A DNA stretch of 64,000 nt from JBBDQZ01 sp040905705 (GCA_040905705.1 JBBDQZ010000066.1:1-64000); one strand, 5' to 3'. Numbered from the stretch's first letter, positions 27,105-36,961 are shown. Made by a program: numbers and translations. The notes: generated from the sequence alone by a model not told the origin.

Positions 27105-27606
27105 AATCTCTTAGCTGTTACCTATTGATATAAATATAGTTATGATCAAATTTATAAGAAGCGGGAAATGTACTTATATTTAATTAAATAATCCTGCAGT
27201 ATATATAACCCTGGGTTACTTGATAAACAGTCTCCATTAAATAAATAGTTAGAACATGTCCATTCGCGTTGAACAGGCACCGTTTCAAGAATGTACGTTT
27301 CCGTGAAATCCTGCTTTAATTTAAAAGAAAGCCGATATTACTTGAACCATAATGGATGTATAGTTTCCTGCCATTGACCCAAAACTGTCCATTAGATTTT
27401 GTGCCGTTTTGACACGGATTAGATTTTTCTTTCACTAATTAAAATGTTTTAATATACTTGGTCTAAATCGATTATGACTTTGGTATTATGATTTAATGTA
27501 TAAAACTTTGCACTTTAAATAATAAAACGTGCTAAGTGTATGAACGGGATGATTATTTTTGTCAGAGCGTTGCATTAAAATTGATAAATTGCATAAGGGG
27601 TTTAGA
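27105..27606. other. Intergenic region between the divergent cytochrome c and Ig-like lipoprotein genes
   Basis: About 500 bases, AT-rich, no supported gene. AAGGGG at 27596-27601 is the ribosome site for the lipoprotein start at 27607. Promoters for both directions are expected. No structured RNA was recognised. Confidence 0.4.
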
Positions 27607-29001
27607 ATGAATATCCGGTCTGTTATTCCCATGTTTTTCGGTCTGGCGATGTTGACGGGGTCAGGCTGTTCACCGCCAACAGAGAACAATGGTATTGAGT
27701 CCCTGGAATTACAAGGCCAGGTTGTCAACAGGGCAAACGGCAACCCTATATCCAATGCTGTAGTAAGGGTTATCGATCCTCCACCACCACCTCAACATTC
27801 GGCTATAACCGATGAAGATGGACGTTTTTCCATGGTTATCGATGTAGATAGTACTATGGATCTGACAATAACAGCCAGCATTGAAGGTTTCTCTACAGAT
27901 ACGATGCAAATTCTGGCTACTCCCGATCGTGAATTAATTGACCTGCAACAACCGTTCCGTTTAACCGCTACCGAGGACGGTTTTGAAGAATCTGATGAGG
28001 GAGCAGGTAGTATCCGTCTGATATCGGTAACTCCCGAAAACATTTTTGTCAATGGAACCGGTGGGCCGGAAAATGCCGAGTTTGAGTTTGAGGTGCAGGA
28101 CTCTTCAGGCAGACCTTTAGGTTTATCCAATGCTGTTGATGTGACTTTCCGATTCGGATCTCATCCAGATGGAGGGGAATACTTGCACCCCGCAAGCGTT
28201 AAAACCGACGGACAGGGCAGGGTGGCTGTAAATCTCAACAGTGGAACCAAAGCGGGAACGGTACAGATCATTGCTGAGGTGGACGGGACAGCGATAAATT
28301 CCCGGCCGGTCAGAATCACCATTCATTCCGGTTTGCCTGATCAGGACCATTTCGCAATAATTAGTGAAAATCTTAACATACCCGGTTTTCATATTTTCGG
28401 TGGGTCCACCTTTATAACGGCTTTGGTTGGTGATAAATATGGAAATATCGTGTCTCCGGGAACTTCTGTTTATTTTACAACAGATGGCGGTTTTATCGAA
28501 GGTTCTGCAGAAACGGATGAACGGGGCCGAGCTGTGGTTGAGCTGACGGCATCCAATCCAAGGCCACCTAATGGGGTGGCAACCATAACCGCACAGACGG
28601 CGGATGAAAACAATGCAACTATTGAAACTCAAACAACCGTTACGTTCTCTGGAAGCCCGGAAATCACCATCAATCCGGATTTCGTTAATCTGATAAATAT
28701 GGAAGGGCAGATTTATGACTACACGGTTCAGGATGAAAATGGTAATCCATTGGCAGCAGGAACACAGATCACAGTCACAGCAGAAACGCCGGATGATGAC
28801 CTCGCTCTGCTGGGAGATGTCGAAATCACGCTTGATGATTATCAAATTTCCGGAGAAGGTACCACCGAATTTAAGTTTACTATTGCTGATGATGATGATA
28901 CCGTGCTTGAACGGGAAGTTCAGATTACCGTAAATGTGGATGGCCCAAATGGTGTTGCCCGGAAGACAATCACCGGAACAAAGATGAAAGTCGCACCTTA
29001 A
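27607..29001 (+). CDS. Surface lipoprotein with carboxypeptidase-regulatory-like and invasin-type Ig-like domains
   Basis: 464 residues from the ATG at 27607, preceded by AAGGGG. Lipobox LTGSGC (C21). Residues about 35-110: a CarboxypepD_reg-like fold (LQGQVVNRANGNPISNAVV). Then Ig-like (Big_1-type) repeats: GTVQIIAEVDG, TALVGDKYGNIVSPGTSVYF with the typical GRAVVELTAS ending, and a third with YDYTVQDENGNPLAAGT. Probably exposed on the outer membrane; function unknown. Confidence 0.85.
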   Translation: MNIRSVIPMFFGLAMLTGSGCSPPTENNGIESLELQGQVVNRANGNPISNAVVRVIDPPPPPQHSAITDEDGRFSMVIDVDSTMDLTITASIEGFSTDTMQILATPDRELIDLQQPFRLTATEDGFEESDEGAGSIRLISVTPENIFVNGTGGPENAEFEFEVQDSSGRPLGLSNAVDVTFRFGSHPDGGEYLHPASVKTDGQGRVAVNLNSGTKAGTVQIIAEVDGTAINSRPVRITIHSGLPDQDHFAIISENLNIPGFHIFGGSTFITALVGDKYGNIVSPGTSVYFTTDGGFIEGSAETDERGRAVVELTASNPRPPNGVATITAQTADENNATIETQTTVTFSGSPEITINPDFVNLINMEGQIYDYTVQDENGNPLAAGTQITVTAETPDDDLALLGDVEITLDDYQISGEGTTEFKFTIADDDDTVLEREVQITVNVDGPNGVARKTITGTKMKVAP

Positions 29002-29004
29002 ACG

Positions 29005-29280
29005 TCACGGTACCAGCTCAATAATGCATGAATTTCGGGTGAGAATATCCGGATCCCTGATCATCACAACCTCAAACAGGCCATCGGGAAAATTGGCGTA
29101 TGGAGCAATGTGAACGGGAGGCTTCACGAGCAATAGCAGTAACTTCATTCCATGTCGAAGCATGTGGATTACGGCATTCACATTGACGTCCTCAAACAGT
29201 TGCTCCAGTATATGTTTACCAAACTGCTTCGAAAAGAGAGATGCCATTAGATTGAAATTTACCCATATGGGTTCGATCAT
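29005..29280 (-). CDS. Hypothetical protein
   Basis: 91 residues, ending three bases from the stop of the convergent lipoprotein gene. The text includes SKQFGKHILEQLFEDVNV and a late VMIRDPDILTRN. It has no overlapping gene on the other strand, which favours a real gene, but there is no recognised motif and no clear ribosome site. Confidence 0.4.
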   Translation of the reverse strand: MIEPIWVNFNLMASLFSKQFGKHILEQLFEDVNVNAVIHMLRHGMKLLLLLVKPPVHIAPYANFPDGLFEVVMIRDPDILTRNSCIIELVP

Positions 29281-29530
29281 AAATAGCTTAATTTATTTCC
29301 ATACAGAACGCTTAAGAAGCACCTTGATATCTGTTCATCTTCATTTTTCGTTACCCAATACAAGCGAACTGGTCAACGTAATAAAATTAAACATAGTAAT
29401 TAACCTCCAAACTGCTATAAAAAAAGCTATTAATTGTTTAATTCAAAATGTTTTAAATTATTGCCCGGTTCGTTTTTGAGTTTTTAAAGCAGTAAAACAG
29501 CATAGATGCGATCCGAAAAAAACCGACTAC

Positions 29531-31012
29531 ATGAATAATATTATTGACAATCAAACAGGTATTCTTCTAAACTATTTGAAGTATGCAGCCAACACCGATT
29601 ACGGCAGGTTATACAACTTCCAATCTATAAAAAGCTATGAGCAGTTTATAGAAAAAGTGCCGGTATCTGATTTTAATAGCTACAATCCATACAAGGAAAG
29701 ACTCAAAAGGGGTGAAGCCGATCTGGTTTGGCCTGGTTCAGCTAATGAATTTGCCATATCTGCAGGCACCACGGGCGAGCCCAAAATCATACCTATTTTC
29801 AAGGAAAGAAAACAGAGCGACAGACGCTTTCTTCGGCAGGTAGCTTTCAGTTATTTACGTCGGTATCCTGATTTTATCAAATTATTAGGCAAGCAGATCA
29901 CACTTCCCGGAATGGTTGAAAACTGGCCCGATTATCCACGGGCCACCTTTGGGGAGATCAGCGGATTACTGGCTTTGAATGCCCCTTACATTTTCACCAG
30001 ACAACAACTCATACCCGCAAATGAATCGGTGTGGATGAGTTTTCAGGACAAGGTGGAAAAAAATATAGAACTGGGTGTCAAAGAGGACGTGCGTGTTTTT
30101 ACATCTCTTCCATCCGTTGCCCTGAGGTTTTTTCAACAACTATTGGAAAAAACAGGCAAACAATCCATCGCTGAAATCTGGCCAAATTTACAGGCTATCA
30201 TAACCGGCGGTGAACCTTTAAAATCCTACAAAGCACATATCAAGAAACTTTCCGAAGGCATCAACCCCAGGTTCGTTGAAAATTATGGTGCATCGGAGGG
30301 ATATTTTGCTTTTAATACCGAGCAGGATCGGGATGACCTTAAGATGGTGGTTGATAATAATGTATTTTATGAATGGATTCCCGATCCGTCTGAAAACAGA
30401 GATGAATTGAAGAAACAAAAGCCGATTCCCACTTGGCAAGTGGAAACCGGAAAAAGATATGCCATGGTCGTGACATCCGATTCGGGCCTCTGGAGATACC
30501 TGCTGAATGATGTCATCCTGTTTACAGACCTGGAGACGCCCAGGATACGCGTGACCGGAAGAGTAAGCGATGTACTGGATGATTACGGCGAAACTATTGA
30601 ATCCATACACATTCAACAGACCCTGGAAAAGGTAACCGGTGAATTGGGTGGTATTTATTCCAACTGGTGTGTGGGCGTTCTGTTAAATGATGATTATACC
30701 ACACCCACACATATCTGGTTTATTGAATGGGCAGAAAAACCTGTGAATACAGAAGCCTTTGTAAAAGCAGTCGATGAAACACTTATCTCGATCAATCGCA
30801 GCTACGAAATACGACGAAAAGGTGGGGCTATTTCAGAACCAAAATTTTATAACCTTAACAGAAGAGCCATTGAGCAGTGGCAAAAAGAACTATTTAAAGT
30901 AAAGGCCCAATCGAAAACCCCACGTATGATTCACAACCAGGAGATTTGTCTGAGTCTTATGAACAAGTGTGAGCCGCTCCTTCGGGTAACCCATGCGATG
31001 CAGAACCTGTAA
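29531..31012 (+). CDS. GH3 auxin-responsive-promoter family protein (acyl-adenylating enzyme)
   Basis: 493 residues. N-terminal segment ANTDYGRLYNF, ATP/AMP-binding motif SAGTTGEPKIIP (about 77-88), a second motif with YGASEGYFA (about 255), and a C-terminal domain with RYAMVVTSDSGLWRY and DVLDDYGE. Plant GH3 enzymes adenylate acyl acids and join them to amino acids; the bacterial members have unknown substrates. Full length, single gene, convergent with aat after eight bases. Confidence 0.88.
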   Translation: MNNIIDNQTGILLNYLKYAANTDYGRLYNFQSIKSYEQFIEKVPVSDFNSYNPYKERLKRGEADLVWPGSANEFAISAGTTGEPKIIPIFKERKQSDRRFLRQVAFSYLRRYPDFIKLLGKQITLPGMVENWPDYPRATFGEISGLLALNAPYIFTRQQLIPANESVWMSFQDKVEKNIELGVKEDVRVFTSLPSVALRFFQQLLEKTGKQSIAEIWPNLQAIITGGEPLKSYKAHIKKLSEGINPRFVENYGASEGYFAFNTEQDRDDLKMVVDNNVFYEWIPDPSENRDELKKQKPIPTWQVETGKRYAMVVTSDSGLWRYLLNDVILFTDLETPRIRVTGRVSDVLDDYGETIESIHIQQTLEKVTGELGGIYSNWCVGVLLNDDYTTPTHIWFIEWAEKPVNTEAFVKAVDETLISINRSYEIRRKGGAISEPKFYNLNRRAIEQWQKELFKVKAQSKTPRMIHNQEICLSLMNKCEPLLRVTHAMQNL

Positions 31013-31020
31013 AGGCAGGG

Positions 31021-31605
31021 CTACCCGTCAAATTTCGCGGGACGCTTCAACGCTTCTTCCAGCTGATAATCATATTCTGCCGAATCAATTTCCACGCATC
31101 CGAACTGTCCCAAATGAGGTGTATAAAACTGTGTGTCCCAAAGATAAAAACCCCGTTCTTTTAATCGTTCAAAACAGTGATACAATGCCACTTTCCCCAT
31201 TTCCGACTCCCGATGAAACATTGATTCCGCAAAGAAGGCTGATTGCAGTGATACTCCATAAACCCCGCCAACCAGCCTTTTCTCTCTGTACACTTCTACA
31301 GAATGGGCATAGCCCAACTGATGTAATATTGCAAAAGAAGCAATAAGCCGATCCGATATCCAGGTCGATTCCCGGTCTGCACATGCCTCCATCACGCCGG
31401 TGAAGTCCGAATTTATTGCCCACCGGTAGGCTTTTCTTCTAATAATTCGCTGCACTTTACCGGAGACATGAAATCGATCCATCGGAATGACACCCCTTCG
31501 CCCGGCAGTAAACCAGTTGACTTCTGTGTCATGTCTTGAACGCGCCATAGGAAAAATACCCTGCATATATCCACTTAACAGGACTTCGGGCGAAACAATA
31601 CTCAC
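31021..31605 (-). CDS. aat: Leucyl/phenylalanyl-tRNA-protein transferase
   Basis: 194 residues from GTG at 31605, which begins one base after the stop of the preceding gene. Longer readings overlap that gene and add a non-homologous N-terminus. Motifs: GYMQGIFPMA, STWISDRL, AHSVEVYREKRLVGGVYG, AFFAESMFHRE and DTQFYTPHLGQFG. It adds Leu or Phe to proteins with N-terminal Lys/Arg, making N-end-rule degrons for ClpS/ClpAP. Probably co-translated with the upstream gene. Confidence 0.94.
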   Translation of the reverse strand: MSIVSPEVLLSGYMQGIFPMARSRHDTEVNWFTAGRRGVIPMDRFHVSGKVQRIIRRKAYRWAINSDFTGVMEACADRESTWISDRLIASFAILHQLGYAHSVEVYREKRLVGGVYGVSLQSAFFAESMFHRESEMGKVALYHCFERLKERGFYLWDTQFYTPHLGQFGCVEIDSAEYDYQLEEALKRPAKFDG

Positions 31606-31606
31606 A

Positions 31607-32542
31607 TTATCCGATATTTTCTTTGACGTTCTCTTCAAATTTCTCCAGCGCCGCCTCAACCCGGCCTCGTTCGGCATAGCCGATTAACCAATCGTCCGGA
31701 AGAACCGCACTTCCTCCCAGTGCCCCGAGCAGGCTTCCCAGATAAAAACAGGAAGCTTCGCTCGCTCCTCCAAGGTTGGCCGCCCCGGTCAAAGCCTTTT
31801 TGTAATCCCTGTGATATCGGTAAAACACCGCTCCTACAAACGTAATCATATCCTCTGCCTGTTTACTAACATTTCCACACGCTTTTGCAATCACATCAAG
31901 CGGTTCATTCATCATTGGCTCTGTCACTTGCATTCGACGACGTATTTTGTAATCCCCCGGGAAATGTTCTTCCGCCTCTTTTGTGAATTTTGTCGCGCAA
32001 ACCAGAAATTCATCCGGGTCGAACGTTGCCGAATCCTGATCATACAAATAATTAAGGAGACGCAAATAAAGCCAAACGCTCTGTTGCCAGACTACCGATG
32101 AAGGGGTCAATGAATGCATCCATTCGATCAGTTCATGAACATCCGCTCTGCCTTCATTTAAAATACGAGATGCAGGAATCGCAAATGAAAAGGTATAATG
32201 TCCTCCATCAGGAAAGGGGGGCCAGGCAAAGGTGGTCGATTTCGGCCATTTTTCCGGAAATTGATTCAGGGCCTGTTTCACTGTGAAAGCGAACTCCTGA
32301 AGATCCGGTAGCGGTGCAGACGCGGCAAGAACGGACAGCAGAGCTTCGGTCTGACGGGTTGAATAGCCCGCCGGTACCGAACTGAAATCGTCCGCTTCAG
32401 GTCTGTTTTTAAATCCGGAAATCACTCCCAATATGGAGGCTACTTGATTGGGTATCATTCCTTCGGCTGGCATACCGATGGCCTCTCCGAGGGCAGCACC
32501 CAAACAAGTAGCTTTAAATTTATCTTTAATAATATCTGACAT
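31607..32542 (-). CDS. ADP-ribosylglycohydrolase-fold protein with degenerate metal site
   Basis: 311 residues, ribosome site GGAG before the ATG. The overall fold text matches the family (LGAALGEAIGMPAEG near the N-terminus; GSLLGALGGSAVLP near the C-terminus). The TDDT motif that binds Mg is replaced by Y60-S-T-R-Q-T65, and the C-terminal GGDTD reads G258-G-A-S-E262. Without these Asp residues normal hydrolysis is unlikely. It may be a binding protein or a pseudoenzyme. It is coupled to aat. Confidence 0.8.
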   Translation of the reverse strand: MSDIIKDKFKATCLGAALGEAIGMPAEGMIPNQVASILGVISGFKNRPEADDFSSVPAGYSTRQTEALLSVLAASAPLPDLQEFAFTVKQALNQFPEKWPKSTTFAWPPFPDGGHYTFSFAIPASRILNEGRADVHELIEWMHSLTPSSVVWQQSVWLYLRLLNYLYDQDSATFDPDEFLVCATKFTKEAEEHFPGDYKIRRRMQVTEPMMNEPLDVIAKACGNVSKQAEDMITFVGAVFYRYHRDYKKALTGAANLGGASEASCFYLGSLLGALGGSAVLPDDWLIGYAERGRVEAALEKFEENVKENIG

Positions 32543-32605
32543 AGTTTGCTCCGTTCTTCTTTTAATCCATGATACTTTTATTCCTGGCTGGACACAATCT
32601 GATTA

Positions 32606-34033
32606 TCATAACTTCGATCTAAACTGTTCTGCTCGTTTATTTTGTTTCTCAATCCACAATTCAGCTTCGTTCAGGCGGTCACTCAAGTATCCCGGAACCC
32701 CCGATCCCGGCGCACCTGAATGAAAATATTTACCAATATCAGGTATGGATGAAGATCCTGATGATGTCTTATTATCTTTTTCTTGCCGCTGATCTACATA
32801 ATTTGCATGTTCAGAAGTTTTTTGTGATTCTGTCGCCACCAAACGATATGCCTCCCGAAACGGCATCCCGCCTGCGACCAGTTCGTTGGCACGGTGTGTG
32901 GCAAAAATTTCAGGTCTCAGTGATTTCGTTGCAGCCTCTTTATCAAACTCAAGCCCATTAAGTGCATGCCGGACCGCAACGGCCAGCTGTTTCGACTGCC
33001 CGACCGCCACCATCAAACCTTTTTTGACCAACTGCAGATCCCGGTGATAACCTGATGGCAGATTCGCTGAAATTCCTGCCAGTTGTACTCTGGCCGCCTG
33101 AAGGTCATGGTATGCCCCGCGTATCAGTTCCCACACATCCGGGTTCCGCTTCTGGGGCATGATACTGCTTCCTGAAACCTGGTCTTCACTCAGCCGGATC
33201 AGTGACCAGGAGGGATGCATGAATAATACCACATCCGACGCCAACCGGTTGAAAGTCAGTGCTCCATAGGAAAGCGCGTCAATCAATTGCAATTCAATGC
33301 GTCCGCGTGACAACTGTGCCGCGGCCACGGGTTCCTGAACCCGTGCAAATCCAAGCTCTTTTGCTATAAATTCCCTGTCGATACGGATATATGGCACACC
33401 GAACCCCGCCGCGCTTCCAAGTGGTGAGCAATCTGCTTCCACGTATGAATGCTGAAGCGCCTGAAGATCGGAAAGCAGCAAATCCATATATCCGGTCGCC
33501 CATGCATCTGCTGAATGAGGCATAGCCGGTTGGGTGTGAGTCAACCCTGTGAAGAAAACTCCGTTATATTTTTTTGCCAGTGCTTCAAGCCGACGTGCTA
33601 TCGCAAGCCAGTCAACGAAAATCTCACAAATCACATCTTTCATATACATTCGCATATCGGCCAAAACCTGGTCATTTCGGGAACGTCCGGTGTGAATGCG
33701 TGCTCCATCCTGACCCGCTTTTGTGGTAAGCAGGTTTTCAATGGCTGAATGTACATCTTCATCATCCGGACCGATTTCAAACCTCCCCTGAGTCCACTGC
33801 CGATAAGCCTCTTCCAAAACACGGATAACTTTGGAACTGCCTCTTTCGTCATACACACCAATTTTCCTGAGCATTCGGGCCTGAGCAATATTTACCAGGA
33901 TATCATATGGAATCAAATTACGATCCAGTTCCCGATCCCCCTCCACCGTAAACCGGTAAAACCAGGAACGGTCGGGAACACTTCCGGATGTACCGGTGAA
34001 CGATCCCTGATTTTTCTGCCAAAGTGTTTTCAT
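32606..34033 (-). CDS. argH: Argininosuccinate lyase
   Basis: 475 residues. Signature GSSIMPQKRNPD, plus TGLTHTQPAMPHSADAW and HTGRSRNDQV. It splits argininosuccinate into arginine and fumarate, the last step of the pathway. The start overlaps the deacylase gene by four bases. The C-terminal 40 residues are poorly conserved in character (Lys/Ser-rich). Last gene of the arginine operon. Confidence 0.96.
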   Translation of the reverse strand: MKTLWQKNQGSFTGTSGSVPDRSWFYRFTVEGDRELDRNLIPYDILVNIAQARMLRKIGVYDERGSSKVIRVLEEAYRQWTQGRFEIGPDDEDVHSAIENLLTTKAGQDGARIHTGRSRNDQVLADMRMYMKDVICEIFVDWLAIARRLEALAKKYNGVFFTGLTHTQPAMPHSADAWATGYMDLLLSDLQALQHSYVEADCSPLGSAAGFGVPYIRIDREFIAKELGFARVQEPVAAAQLSRGRIELQLIDALSYGALTFNRLASDVVLFMHPSWSLIRLSEDQVSGSSIMPQKRNPDVWELIRGAYHDLQAARVQLAGISANLPSGYHRDLQLVKKGLMVAVGQSKQLAVAVRHALNGLEFDKEAATKSLRPEIFATHRANELVAGGMPFREAYRLVATESQKTSEHANYVDQRQEKDNKTSSGSSSIPDIGKYFHSGAPGSGVPGYLSDRLNEAELWIEKQNKRAEQFRSKL

Positions 34034-35112
34034 AAGTTTCTCATCTTTTTAAAATACTGCCTGATAATCTGTTCATACACGGCAACGGCGTTTTCAAGCT
34101 GGTTAATTGCAATAGATTCATTTGACGTGTGCGAATCCTCACTGTCACCCGGACCGATTTTAATCGTAGGAACATCGGCCAGAAATACCCAGTCCGATGA
34201 AGTTGGTGATCCAAATAGCGGCTTGCCTGACACCTCTTCAGCTGCTTTTGCTATCGGATGGTCGGGATCGGTGCTTGTCGGGATAAATCGATCGCTGTAG
34301 ACGGTGACGTTAATGTCCAGTTCATTACGTATTTGTTCAACTATGTATTCGTTTGATTCTTCCGGAATAGTACGAATATCCAGGTAAACCGAACAAAAAT
34401 CAGGATGTGCGTTTTTCGCCGTTCCTCCTTCGATAATTGTAGGCGTTATCCGCGTTTTGCCAATGAAAGGGTTAACTTCAGAAAATAAAATAGTCCGAAG
34501 TTTTTCCAGCCTTGCAGCCATTTCATAAATAGCATTGTCACCATTAACCCTGGCCGCATGGCCTGATTTTCCCTCGGTTTCAAGACGGACAATTAAAAGT
34601 CCTTTTTGTGCGGTACAGGGGTGAAGCTTGGTCGGTTCACCTATAATAGCGGCATCCGGACGCGGAATTACACTTCGCAAATAGGCCATCCCGTTATTTT
34701 CACCGGCACTTTCTTCACAAACGGTAATGGCCAGGCTTACTTTACCCTCAGGTTTATATCCGGACCGGGCAAGATTGAGCAGTGCCGTAAGCATACTGCT
34801 CACCGAACCTTTGGCATCCGTACTGCCGCGTCCATAAATACGTCCATTCTTTTCAATCGGGTCAAATGGATCACCGACATGACGAGAGGAAGGAGGCACT
34901 ACATCCGAGTGGGAGTTCAGCAGTAACCAGGGGGTACCCGATCCCAGGTGGAAAATCAGATTATCTTCATAACGTTCGACCTCCAGCAGTCCCGTTGCAG
35001 TTACGTGTGCTTCCAGCCAATCGACCAGTTCTTTTTCCCCCGTGCTGACACTTGGAAAGCGAATAAGTACTTTCAACAATTCAACCACCGATATTTCAGT
35101 ACGTTTATTCAT
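34030..35112 (-). CDS. argE: M20-family deacylase of the arginine pathway (N-acyl-citrulline/ornithine deacylase)
   Basis: 360 residues. M20 metal site: H68-S-D70, D99 in GSTDAKG, catalytic E133 and E134 in CEESAGE, then a late His. Family ArgE/DapE. Because the neighbouring carbamoyltransferase is of the acylornithine type, the substrate is probably N-acylcitrulline rather than N-acetylornithine; this is inference from context. Lies 20 bases after argB and overlaps argH by four. Confidence 0.88.
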   Translation of the reverse strand: MNKRTEISVVELLKVLIRFPSVSTGEKELVDWLEAHVTATGLLEVERYEDNLIFHLGSGTPWLLLNSHSDVVPPSSRHVGDPFDPIEKNGRIYGRGSTDAKGSVSSMLTALLNLARSGYKPEGKVSLAITVCEESAGENNGMAYLRSVIPRPDAAIIGEPTKLHPCTAQKGLLIVRLETEGKSGHAARVNGDNAIYEMAARLEKLRTILFSEVNPFIGKTRITPTIIEGGTAKNAHPDFCSVYLDIRTIPEESNEYIVEQIRNELDINVTVYSDRFIPTSTDPDHPIAKAAEEVSGKPLFGSPTSSDWVFLADVPTIKIGPGDSEDSHTSNESIAINQLENAVAVYEQIIRQYFKKMRNL

Positions 35113-35132
35113 TTAAATAATTCCTGTTCTAT

Positions 35133-35909
35133 TCAATCCGATACCAGTTTTGTCCCACCGCCAGTAGCAAGCACTTCGGCACTGGTAAGCCGCACCGACC
35201 GAATACCTTTTTCCAGGGCTTCAAAAGCTGTCAGGAGTTTGGGTTTCATCCCGTCTTTGATCCATCCTTCCTTAAGCCCGCGTTGCCAATCATCACGTCG
35301 CAATACCGGGACAGGATTTTGATCGGCGTCCAGTACGGCAGGCGGATTCATTAATAGAATCAATTCGCTTACATGCAACGCAAGGGAGATGCGGATTGCA
35401 AAGGTATCGGCATTAATATTGAGGATTCCTTCCTCAGGCGACCATGTGAGACAACCGATGACCGGCACAAATCCACTTTTCAAAAGCTGCTCTGCCAGTG
35501 AAACATCCACAGAATCGATCTCTCCAACCAAGCCGAAATCCATTGATTCGCCGTCAATAGTTATAGGAGCCCGCCTGCTGGAAGTCGTAAGCCCGCCATC
35601 TATCCCGGATATACCTACTGACGAAATATCGTGTTTCCTTAAAAAGGAAACTATATTTCGGTTCAATTTTCCTCCTATAATATAAAGTAGTACTTCCAGG
35701 GTCTGTTCATCGGTAAAGCGTCTTCCGGCGACTTGCTGCACTGCAAGCCCCAAACGCTCACTCAAATCGGTGGTCTGCATGCCGCCCCCATGAGTCAATA
35801 CCACTTGTTTGCCTTGTTTTTTTAGCGACAGAATATAATCAGACAATTTGTCAAGTGAACTTTCCTCGGAAACAACATTTCCACTCAGTTTGATCAGAAC
35901 AGTATCCAT
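35133..35909 (-). CDS. argB: Acetylglutamate kinase (N-acylglutamate kinase)
   Basis: 258 residues, amino-acid-kinase fold. Motifs: LIKLSGNVV, HGGGMQTTDL, GLVGEIDSVD, INADTFAIRI and the C-terminal GIRSVRLTSAEVL. It phosphorylates the acylated glutamate. In organisms with an acylornithine carbamoyltransferase the acyl group can be acetyl or succinyl. 20-base gaps on both sides show operon organisation. Confidence 0.94.
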   Translation of the reverse strand: MDTVLIKLSGNVVSEESSLDKLSDYILSLKKQGKQVVLTHGGGMQTTDLSERLGLAVQQVAGRRFTDEQTLEVLLYIIGGKLNRNIVSFLRKHDISSVGISGIDGGLTTSSRRAPITIDGESMDFGLVGEIDSVDVSLAEQLLKSGFVPVIGCLTWSPEEGILNINADTFAIRISLALHVSELILLMNPPAVLDADQNPVPVLRRDDWQRGLKEGWIKDGMKPKLLTAFEALEKGIRSVRLTSAEVLATGGGTKLVSD

Positions 35910-35929
35910 GGATTTAATTCAATTAGAAA

Positions 35930-36961
35930 TCATTTCATATTCAACAGTTTCATCAATACTGCTTTCTGTACATGTAGTCGATTCTCCGCCTGTGTGACAT
36001 GGATCGAATACGGACTATCCATCACCGCATCGCTGACAACGACATTTCGTCGCACTGGCAGACAGTGCATAAATTTTGCCTTGTTGGTTTTGGACATCAG
36101 GGGTTTGTCGATCATCCACCCTGAGTATGTTTTAGTGCGCAGTTCGTTTTCGGCATCGGGATCGTTGTAAACAAGAGGCCCTGCCCAGGATTTTCCATAT
36201 ATGACATCAGCGTCCTCAAAAGCTGTATCCTGATTGTGCTCAATCTGCAACTGTGTTCCATGTCTTCCGGCATGTTTGCCGATCTTGTCGAGAATCCGTT
36301 GGTCCGGTGTCATCTCCCGTGGACATGCCAGTGTAACCTCCATTCCCATCCGGGCAGCAATTTCTAATGCACTATTGGGAACGGCCATGGGGAGGGGTTT
36401 GGGATGGGGAGCCCAGCTGAGTACAAATTTTTTGCCTTCCGCTTTTTTTTCAAATTGTTCCCATATCGTAAGCCCATCAGCCAATGCCTGGCAGGGATGT
36501 TCCATGGCACTCTCCAAATTGATCACCGGAACGGTTGCGTATTTCTCAATATCCCGTATCAACAGATCCTCCATATCCTCTTGCCGGTTTTTCATCCCTG
36601 CAAAAGCTCGAACACCAAGGATATCCACATATCGTGAAATTACCTGTATAGCCTCTTTGAGATGTTCGGTTCGGGTGCTATCCATAACCACACCCTTTTT
36701 CGTTTCAAATGTCCAGGTACCCTGTCCCGGCTGAATAATCGATACGCCGGCTCCCAAATGAAACGCAGCTGTTTCAAAAGAGATCCGGGTCCTCAGCGAT
36801 GGGTTGAAAAAAATCAAACCAAGTACTTTTCCGGTTGCTACCGGTTTTCGAAAGTCATCCGATTTGAGCTGTGATGCTTTTTCCAGCACATCGTAAAGTG
36901 TGGAATCGTCCCAGTCCGACAAATGTACAAAATGTGATATTGGAGCTGTTTTAATACTCAT
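35930..36961 (-). CDS. argF: N-acylornithine carbamoyltransferase (acetyl- or succinylornithine)
   Basis: 343 residues. Carbamoyl-phosphate site FFNPSLRTR (51-59). The form is that of the N-acylornithine enzymes: long N-terminal block, WAPHPKPLPMAVPNSALEI, HCLPVRRNVVVSDAVMDS and ENRLHVQKA. At the position that separates acetyl- from succinylornithine enzymes (Glu in the Xanthomonas enzyme, Pro in that of Bacteroides, by my recollection) this one has T98 in the STRTEH segment. It makes N-acylcitrulline. 103 bases from argC. Confidence 0.93.
   Translation of the reverse strand: MSIKTAPISHFVHLSDWDDSTLYDVLEKASQLKSDDFRKPVATGKVLGLIFFNPSLRTRISFETAAFHLGAGVSIIQPGQGTWTFETKKGVVMDSTRTEHLKEAIQVISRYVDILGVRAFAGMKNRQEDMEDLLIRDIEKYATVPVINLESAMEHPCQALADGLTIWEQFEKKAEGKKFVLSWAPHPKPLPMAVPNSALEIAARMGMEVTLACPREMTPDQRILDKIGKHAGRHGTQLQIEHNQDTAFEDADVIYGKSWAGPLVYNDPDAENELRTKTYSGWMIDKPLMSKTNKAKFMHCLPVRRNVVVSDAVMDSPYSIHVTQAENRLHVQKAVLMKLLNMK

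Noticed and set aside
28123..28845. 240-codon minus-strand frame opposite the Ig-like lipoprotein
   Set aside because: Antisense to a protein with clear domain repeats; no recognised motif and no ribosome site.
36234..36734. 166-codon plus-strand frame opposite the carbamoyltransferase gene
   Set aside because: Antisense to catalytic motifs of a known enzyme.
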